Origin: Streptomyces sp. BK340
Lineage (GTDB): Bacteria > Actinomycetota > Actinomycetes > Streptomycetales > Streptomycetaceae
Direction of reading: 5' to 3'
NCBI RefSeq assembly: GCF_007827595.1
Contig: NZ_VISR01000002.1
Coordinates: 434,001 to 498,000, forward strand
DNA length: 64,000 nt
A program made the translations under genes and the position numbers. Positions 58,394 through 64,000 of this stretch are shown here, piece after piece. Numbering within the stretch: position 1 is the stretch's first letter; every line of letters starts with the position of its first letter. Below the pieces are notes generated by a model. It was not told the DNA's origin. It did not search any database and saw nothing but the letters and a program-made list of their open reading frames with translations.

Positions 58394-60061
58394 TCAGCCC
58401 GCATTCCGTAGCACGCTTGCGACAATCGGCCCGGCCGCGTCGATGCCGTGACCGCCGTCCTGGACCATGGCCGCGGCGGCGACGTCGCCCCGGTACCCCG
58501 TGAACCAACTGTCCGACTTCGCCTGCCCGTCGGCCTCCGCCGAGCCGGTCTTCGCACCGATGTTCCCACTGAGCCCGGACATGACACCTGCTGCGGTGCC
58601 ACTGGTCGCTGTGCGATTCATCATGGCGCGCAGCTGCTGGACCGTGCTCGGGGACAGCCCGCGCGCTTGTGCCGGTTCGCGGTGGTCCAGGCCCAGTGGC
58701 ACGATCACGGGCTGCCGGAAGGTGCCGGTCGTCGCGGTCGCCGTCACGGAGGCCATGTTCAGCGGGCTCATCTGGACCTGGCCCTGGCCGATCAGCGCGG
58801 CGGCGGTGTCCGGGCCGCCGGCGGCGGGGACCCGGCCGTCGAAGGACGGGACGCCGATCTGCCAGTTGTTCTGCCCCAGCCCGAACCGCTCCTGGGCCTC
58901 CTTGGTGAGGGTGTCCACCTCGACCTCGTCCGCGAACTTGATGAACGCCGTGTTGCAGGAGCGCGCGAAGCTGTCGGAGAGCGTGGCGTGCTCGTCCGGG
59001 GTGAGGCCCTTGAGGTTCTGGAAGGTCTGGCTCTGCCAGACGGCGGACGGCGGGCAGGGCGCCGGTCCGTTCGCGGTGGTCAGGCCGTTGTCGATGAGGG
59101 CGGCCGCACTGATGATCTTCATGGTGGAGCCGGGCGGGCGCTCACCGAGGAGGGCCGCGTCGAAGCCGTCGTCGCGGTGGTTGGCGACGGCCAGGATCTC
59201 GCCCGTGCTGGGCTTGACGGCCACGAGGGAGGAATCGGCGTACTTCTCCACGGCGGCCTCGGCCGCCGCCTGGGCGCTCGCGCTGAGCGTCGTGTGCAGC
59301 TTGCCGGGCCGCCCCTTGGCGAGGGTCAGGAGGGTGGTGTCGGCGGCGCCACTCCCCGCTTCTCCTGATCCGTCCGTTTCCCCTGCTCCTGCGCCCCCGT
59401 GGCGTATCACCAGCTCCACACCGGCCCGGCCGCCCGTCTTGTCGCCGTACCGTTTGCGCAGCTCGTCCAGGATCGGGCCGAGGGACGGGTACTTCTGCGG
59501 CGTGAGCACCTTTCCGTCCCGGTCGACGGCCTCGATCGGCGCGGTCGAGGACTCGCCCGTCGTCAGCGTGTCCCCCTTCTGCAGCCGCGGATGCACGACG
59601 GAGGGCTGCCAGTCGACCAGCGGCCGGTACGAGGTCTTTCCGCGCACGACGTCCAGGCGGCTCTCGTAGCCGAGCGGCCGGCTCTTCCCCTCGTACGACA
59701 CCGTTGCCCTGACCGTGAAAGGAACGGTCGTGCCGGTGGCCGTGCCGGGCGTGATGTGCACCTTGGTGATGTGCGCGTCGCCCCCGTATGCCGTCAGCAG
59801 CTCCCGCGCCGCCTCGGGGAAGTCGGTGTATCCCGCCGCGGTAGAGGCGTCCCCCTTCTCCCAGGCGGCGAAGAACTTCGCTGCCGTCTCCTTGACCTCC
59901 GTGCCGCTCGGCGGACCGCTCTTCACGACGGCCGGGCCGCCGCCGCCCGTGCCCCCGTCGCCGTTCAGCGCGGACACGAAGTTGTACGCGCCGTACCCGG
60001 CACCGCCCAGCACGACCGCACACACGCCGCCTATGACGGCACCCTTGACTCCCCTGCGCAT
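58394..60061 (-). CDS. Penicillin-binding protein, paralogue of the neighbour
   Basis: A 555-residue paralogue of the PBP at 56633, with the same architecture: TM helix (AVIGGVCAVVLGGAGYGAYN), MecA_N-like domain, then STMK (Ser312), SCN and KTG (IGAKTGSAEADG). It differs by a Gly/Ala/Glu-rich insert near residues 225-245 (GGAGAGETDGSGEAGSGAAD). The ATG at 60061 follows GGGGAGG. It is in tandem with the other PBP at a 96-bp gap, so the two probably arose by duplication. A palindrome just upstream may regulate it. Confidence 0.9.
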   Translation of the reverse strand: MRRGVKGAVIGGVCAVVLGGAGYGAYNFVSALNGDGGTGGGGPAVVKSGPPSGTEVKETAAKFFAAWEKGDASTAAGYTDFPEAARELLTAYGGDAHITKVHITPGTATGTTVPFTVRATVSYEGKSRPLGYESRLDVVRGKTSYRPLVDWQPSVVHPRLQKGDTLTTGESSTAPIEAVDRDGKVLTPQKYPSLGPILDELRKRYGDKTGGRAGVELVIRHGGAGAGETDGSGEAGSGAADTTLLTLAKGRPGKLHTTLSASAQAAAEAAVEKYADSSLVAVKPSTGEILAVANHRDDGFDAALLGERPPGSTMKIISAAALIDNGLTTANGPAPCPPSAVWQSQTFQNLKGLTPDEHATLSDSFARSCNTAFIKFADEVEVDTLTKEAQERFGLGQNNWQIGVPSFDGRVPAAGGPDTAAALIGQGQVQMSPLNMASVTATATTGTFRQPVIVPLGLDHREPAQARGLSPSTVQQLRAMMNRTATSGTAAGVMSGLSGNIGAKTGSAEADGQAKSDSWFTGYRGDVAAAAMVQDGGHGIDAAGPIVASVLRNAG

Positions 60062-60087
60062 TGCGCGAATCCTCCCCGTTTTCCCCG

Positions 60088-60101
60088 TTGAACGCGTTCA
60101 A
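60088..60101. promoter_or_regulatory. 14-bp palindrome TTGAACGCGTTCAA
   Basis: Perfect palindrome TTGAACGCGTTCAA, 27 bp before the PBP start codon at 60061 and about 160 bp before the phosphatase start. The central CG and TGAAC half-sites fit LacI- or GntR-type operators. The regulator is unknown. Confidence 0.5.
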
Positions 60102-60259
60102 AAACACGTCGCAGAGGAACTGTAAGCGGTTGTGGGGCGCCTGTGGCCGGAGTTGCCGATTGTTGTCCGAACAGAGACGTCGGCGAAGCGGCCGCTCGGC
60201 CGCGTGCGGTGGCGACGGGGAAATGTCGATATTCCTGGCAGCAGTGTTATCAAGGGTGT

Positions 60260-63061
60260 ATGGAGCTATTTTCCGGGCACCCTCGGGGTCCGGAACGTCA
60301 TCCGCCCGTCGGGGGCCCGCGCGCACGTCGCGCCTCCCTGCTGGACCCGCGCGCCGCGGCCGGTCAGGTGTTCCTTCTCCAGGTTCTGATCGTGGTCCTG
60401 CTGGTCGTGGCCGCGGTGGTGGCCATGGTGCTCCAGACGGCAAGTGACGCCTTGCAGCGGGGGCGCAGGGAGTCGATCATCGCGGCGCAGTCGTTCGCGA
60501 GTGCTCCCGGCGTGGCCGAGGCGCTGCGGAGCCCGGACCCGACGGCGGTGCTCCAGCCTCGGGCCGAGCAGGCGCGCAAGCGCGCGGGCGTGGACTTCGT
60601 CATCGCCATGAACACGGAGGGGATTCGTTACACGTATCCCTACCCGCGGGAGATCGGGAAGAAATTCGTCGGCACCATCGGACCGGCTCTGCAAGGCCGT
60701 ACCGTCGTCGAGCAGGCCGGCGGGCCGCCGCTGCCCGCAGGCAGGGGGACGGACGTGCAGGCGGTGGTCCCGGTGACCGACTCGCACGGCAAGGTGGTCG
60801 GCCTGGTCTCCGCCGGAATCACGGTCAGGAACGTGACCGGGCTGTGGCTGCCGGAACTGCCGATCATCCTGGGCAGCGGCGTGGCCGCGCTGGCGCTGGC
60901 CGTGACCGGAACGACGCTGGTGTCCCGGCGGCTGCGGCGCCAGACGCACGGCCTGTCCCCGGTGGAGCTGGCGGAGCTGTACAGACACCACGACGCGGTC
61001 CTGCACGCGGTGCGGGAAGGAGTGCTGATCACCGACGCCGACGGACGACTGCTGCTGGCCAACGACGAGGCGGTACGGCTGCTCGGACTGCCGGCGGACG
61101 CGCGGGGGCGCCCGGCGGCGGAGCTGGGACTGCCGGAGCCGATCATGCGTCTGCTGTCGTCGCCGGATGCGGTCACCGACGAGGTCCGTCTCGCGGGGGA
61201 CCGGCTGCTGGCGGTGAACAAGCGGCCGACGTACCCGGAGGCAGACCTGGACGGCAGTGTGGTGACCCTGCGGGACACCACGGAACTGGCGGCGGTCTCG
61301 GGGCGGGCCGACATCGCGCGGGAGCGGCTGCAGCTGCTGTACGAGGCCGGGGTGGGGATCGGGACCATGCTGGATGTGGAGCGTACGGCCCAGGAGCTGG
61401 CCGACGTGGCGGCGCCGCAGTTCGCCGACCTCGTGACGGTGGACCTGCTCGAAGCGGTGCTGCGCGGCTGGGAGCCCACGGCGGAGGGCTGGCGGCATCT
61501 GCGCCGGACGGCGATCGGCGGCGAGCAGCGGATGCTGCCGGTGTATCCGCTCGGCGAAGTGATCACTTTCTCGCACCGAACGCCGCAGATGCGGTCACTG
61601 CAGGAACGACGGGTCGTGCTGGAGGAGGACCTGCGGCAGGCGGACGGCTGGCGGGGACAGGATCCGGAGCGCGCCCGCAAGGCCCTGGAGTGCGGGTTGC
61701 GTTCGCTGGTGGCCGTGCCGCTACGGGCGCGGAACGTACCGCTGGGCGTGGCGAACTTCTACCGGACGGCGGATTCCCCGGCGTTCGAGCCGGAGGATCT
61801 CACCTTCGCGGAGGAACTGGCCGCCCGGGCCGCGGTGGCCATCGACAACGCCCGGAGGTTCACCCGGGAGCACGCGATGGCGGTGACGCTGCAGCGCAGC
61901 CTGCTGCCGCGGCGACAGCCGGAGCAGGACGCACTGGAGGTGGCCTGGCGCTACATGCCCGCGGAGGCGGGGGTGGGCGGGGACTGGTTCGACGTCATCC
62001 CGCTCCCGGGCGCTCGCGTGGCTGTGGTGATGGGTGATGTCGTCGGCCACGGGGTGCACGCGGCGGCGACGATGGGCCGGCTGCGCACCGCGGTGCACAA
62101 CTTCTCCACCCTGGACCTGCCCGTGGACGAGGTGCTCGGGAACCTGGACGACCTGGTCGTCCGCATGGACAACGAGGAGGACCCGGGCGATGCGGCAGAA
62201 GGCCACGAGGGGGAGGGCGTGACCGGAGCGACCTGCCTCTACGCGGTCTACGACCCGGTGACGGAGGTCTGCACGATGGCCCGTGCGGGGCATCCGGAGC
62301 CTGTGGTGGTGCGCCCGGACGGGACGGTCACCTGTCCCGGCGTGCCGGCCTCGGCGCCGCTCGGCCTGGGCGGCTACCCCTTCGAGACCGTGGAGCTGTC
62401 CCTGCCGGAGGGCTCGCAACTGGTGCTGTACACCGACGGCCTCGTGGAGGACCGCACCCACGACATCGACGTCGGGATGGAGCGGCTGCGCCGGGCGCTG
62501 GGCGGGTCCGGTGGCCGCACGCCGGAGGAGACGTGTCAGGCGGTGATCGACTCCTTGAAGCCGGCACACACCTCCGACGACATCGCGCTGCTGGCGGCGC
62601 GTACCCGTAGGTTCCCGCGCTCGGACGTGGCCATGTGGGATGTGCCGCAGGACCCGGCGGTGGTGCCCTCGGTGCGGGCGCGCTGCCGCGACACGTTGCT
62701 GCAGTGGGGGCTGGAGGAGGCCGCATTCGCCACGGAGCTGATCGTCAGCGAGCTGGTCACGAACGCGATCCGGTACGGCTCGCCGCCGGTCGGCGTACGG
62801 CTGCTCCATGGACGCTGTCTGATCTGCGAGGTCTCGGACGGAAGCGGCACCTCGCCGCGCATGCGGCGGGCGGCGACCACCGACGAAGGCGGGCGGGGGC
62901 TGTTCCTGGTGGCACAGTTCGCCCAGCGATGGGGGACGCGGTACACCACCCGCGGCAAGGTCATCTGGACGGAGCAGTTCCTTCACGACGGCGCGTCCGC
63001 TGCCGCGGGCCTCGCGCCGGTCGACTTCCTTCTCGAACAGTTCGATGATCCCGGCCTCTGA
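60260..63061 (+). CDS. SpoIIE-type PP2C phosphatase with sensor, PAS, GAF and HATPase domains
   Basis: A 933-residue membrane signalling protein. TM1 is at about residues 37-58 (VFLLQVLIVVLLVVAAVVAM), an extracellular Cache-like domain follows (about 60-195, with FVIAMNTEGIRYTYPYPREI), then TM2 at about 200-222. A PAS domain (from 235, VREGVLITDADGRLLLAND) and a GAF domain (about 345-510) come next. The SpoIIE/PP2C domain (about 520-775) has GGDWFDV and GDVVGHG metal-binding Asp motifs and TSDDIALLAAR. A C-terminal HATPase_c kinase-like domain (from 825, ELIVSELVTNAIRYGS and EGGRGLFLV) resembles anti-sigma factor kinases. It probably dephosphorylates an anti-anti-sigma factor. The ATG at 60260 is supported only by AGGG. 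Confidence 0.87.
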   Translation: MELFSGHPRGPERHPPVGGPRARRASLLDPRAAAGQVFLLQVLIVVLLVVAAVVAMVLQTASDALQRGRRESIIAAQSFASAPGVAEALRSPDPTAVLQPRAEQARKRAGVDFVIAMNTEGIRYTYPYPREIGKKFVGTIGPALQGRTVVEQAGGPPLPAGRGTDVQAVVPVTDSHGKVVGLVSAGITVRNVTGLWLPELPIILGSGVAALALAVTGTTLVSRRLRRQTHGLSPVELAELYRHHDAVLHAVREGVLITDADGRLLLANDEAVRLLGLPADARGRPAAELGLPEPIMRLLSSPDAVTDEVRLAGDRLLAVNKRPTYPEADLDGSVVTLRDTTELAAVSGRADIARERLQLLYEAGVGIGTMLDVERTAQELADVAAPQFADLVTVDLLEAVLRGWEPTAEGWRHLRRTAIGGEQRMLPVYPLGEVITFSHRTPQMRSLQERRVVLEEDLRQADGWRGQDPERARKALECGLRSLVAVPLRARNVPLGVANFYRTADSPAFEPEDLTFAEELAARAAVAIDNARRFTREHAMAVTLQRSLLPRRQPEQDALEVAWRYMPAEAGVGGDWFDVIPLPGARVAVVMGDVVGHGVHAAATMGRLRTAVHNFSTLDLPVDEVLGNLDDLVVRMDNEEDPGDAAEGHEGEGVTGATCLYAVYDPVTEVCTMARAGHPEPVVVRPDGTVTCPGVPASAPLGLGGYPFETVELSLPEGSQLVLYTDGLVEDRTHDIDVGMERLRRALGGSGGRTPEETCQAVIDSLKPAHTSDDIALLAARTRRFPRSDVAMWDVPQDPAVVPSVRARCRDTLLQWGLEEAAFATELIVSELVTNAIRYGSPPVGVRLLHGRCLICEVSDGSGTSPRMRRAATTDEGGRGLFLVAQFAQRWGTRYTTRGKVIWTEQFLHDGASAAAGLAPVDFLLEQFDDPGL

Positions 63062-63192
63062 GTCAGGGGCTCCCATGGGTCTGTGAGGGGCGCGCGCTCC
63101 TTGCTCCGGGACGAATCACCACGAGACAATATGAAGTGGCGAACCGTCAGTTCTGTGATGTCGGGCGCGCCGGGGTGAGGGAGGGGTGGCAC

Positions 63193-64000
63193 ATGCCGGC
63201 ATCGGGTGCCAGGGGCCGGCAGGCCCTGCGGCTGGAGGTCAAGGACTGGGCGGGGCCGTCGCGGTGGCGGTGGCTGCTGTCGGGACCGGGGGGCGAGTTC
63301 CTGGCGGATCACGAGGTGGATCTGGAGGCGCCGGGAGGACGGGACGCGCCGGGGTGGGAGGGGTTCACGGACCTGGAGTGGTTCCTGCGGTGGCGGGCCG
63401 CGATCGACCGGCGGCTGGAGCACGAGGCCGAGCTGCTGACCGAGGTCGGGGAGTGGATCACGGAGTGGGCACTCGGCCGCGGCGTGGCGCAGGAGCTGGC
63501 ACGGCGTCCGGGACCGGTGCACCTGGTGGTGCCGCCGGGGCCGGGGCAGATGCTGGCGTATCGGCCGTGGCAGGCCGCCCGGGTGCACGGCCGGACGCTC
63601 GCCGAGTCGAAGGTGACGTTCGTGACCGATCCGCTCGGACGGCCACCGACGGAGAAGCGCCCGGTCGGCGAGAAGCTGCGGATGCTGGCCGTGTTCAGCC
63701 TGCCCGAGGACACCACCGCGTTGAATCTGCGCCGGGAGCGGTACGCCCTGGCTCGGCTGGTCAACGACATCGCGAAGACGAATGGCCGGGCGGTGGAGTT
63801 ACGGGTGCTGCAGTACGGCGCCACCCGGCGCCGGCTGGAGGCGGCCCTGCTCGAGGCGGAGGGGTGGGACGTCCTGCACATGTCCGGGCACGGCCTGCCC
63901 GCCGGACTGGTGCTCGAGGACGACACCGGCCGCCGCGATCTGATCGAGACGGACGACCTGGTCGATCTGATCGGCGCTGCGAGTGACCATCTGAAGCTGA
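63193..64000 (+). CDS. CHAT-domain protein (5' part only)
   Basis: 269 residues are visible; the gene runs off the window. It begins MPASGARGRQALRLEVKDWA after GAGGGAGGGG. An N-terminal region (about 1-100) rich in Trp and acidic residues is followed by the beginning of a CHAT caspase-like domain (RMLAVFSLPEDTTALNLRRE and LHMSGHGLPAGLVLEDDTGR, with the catalytic-His motif SGHG). CHAT proteases cut partner proteins in conflict or cell-death systems, but many are uncharacterised. Its Cys would lie beyond 64000. Confidence 0.75.
   Translation, partial: MPASGARGRQALRLEVKDWAGPSRWRWLLSGPGGEFLADHEVDLEAPGGRDAPGWEGFTDLEWFLRWRAAIDRRLEHEAELLTEVGEWITEWALGRGVAQELARRPGPVHLVVPPGPGQMLAYRPWQAARVHGRTLAESKVTFVTDPLGRPPTEKRPVGEKLRMLAVFSLPEDTTALNLRRERYALARLVNDIAKTNGRAVELRVLQYGATRRRLEAALLEAEGWDVLHMSGHGLPAGLVLEDDTGRRDLIETDDLVDLIGAASDHLKL

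Overview
The window is a chromosomal segment of a Streptomyces species. It is very GC-rich with strong third-position G/C bias. It carries genes specific to filamentous actinobacteria: a SepX/GlpR divisome membrane protein, an SsgA-like protein (most likely SsgE), two penicillin-binding proteins with MecA_N-type domains next to it, and a SpoIIE-type phosphatase. It also has a Streptomyces-type contractile injection system (CIS). I see no transposase, integrase, capsid, terminase or CRISPR array.

Layout. 1-9.8 kb: the end of a CPA1 antiporter, a membrane-anchored penicillin acylase family enzyme, then 5-FTHF cyclo-ligase and, divergently, galU - glp/moeA - moaC - mog - rimJ-like - sepX, largely in the order of M. 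tuberculosis Rv0992c-Rv0996. In corynebacteria the MoeA-like protein (Glp) and its membrane receptor (GlpR = SepX) act in cell division, so this block probably mixes cofactor synthesis and divisome genes. 9.9-24.4 kb: tRNA-Ala(CGC), a GNAT, exonuclease III, a MerR regulator divergent from a Baeyer-Villiger monooxygenase/hydrolase/SDR operon, a Gln-rich small protein, a tricorn protease, a TetR-MMPL pair with twin operators, and YbaK- and EamA-like genes.

24.5-49.2 kb: the CIS locus. A membrane protein (minus strand) and a LuxR-type regulator are followed by an exported beta-propeller protein translationally coupled to a DUF4255 tail-terminator and an AAA+ ATPase. Next, on the opposite strand, is a DUF4157 (eCIS core domain) protein with a C-terminal HNH-like nuclease module, the best cargo candidate. 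A tightly packed operon follows: sheath, tube, assembly protein, a 52-residue DUF6760 peptide, a 1131-residue Pro/Ala-rich protein, second tube protein, LysM hub, VgrG spike, PAAR tip, gp25, two baseplate proteins, and a zinc-ribbon/TM/discoidin-like membrane protein. No tail fibre gene is present, which fits the cytoplasmic, cell-death-associated CIS described in Streptomyces rather than a released antifeeding-prophage-like particle.

49.3-64 kb: a hydroxyisobutyrate-dehydrogenase-like oxidoreductase, an Rv1738-like small protein, a serine hydrolase, ohrR-ohr, and a cbiMN-cbiQ-cbiO ECF transporter preceded by a Nur-like box that overlaps a probable leaderless promoter (hence probably nickel). 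Then come ssgE, two PBPs, a SpoIIE-type phosphatase with PAS, GAF and HATPase domains, and the start of a CHAT-domain protein cut by the window end.
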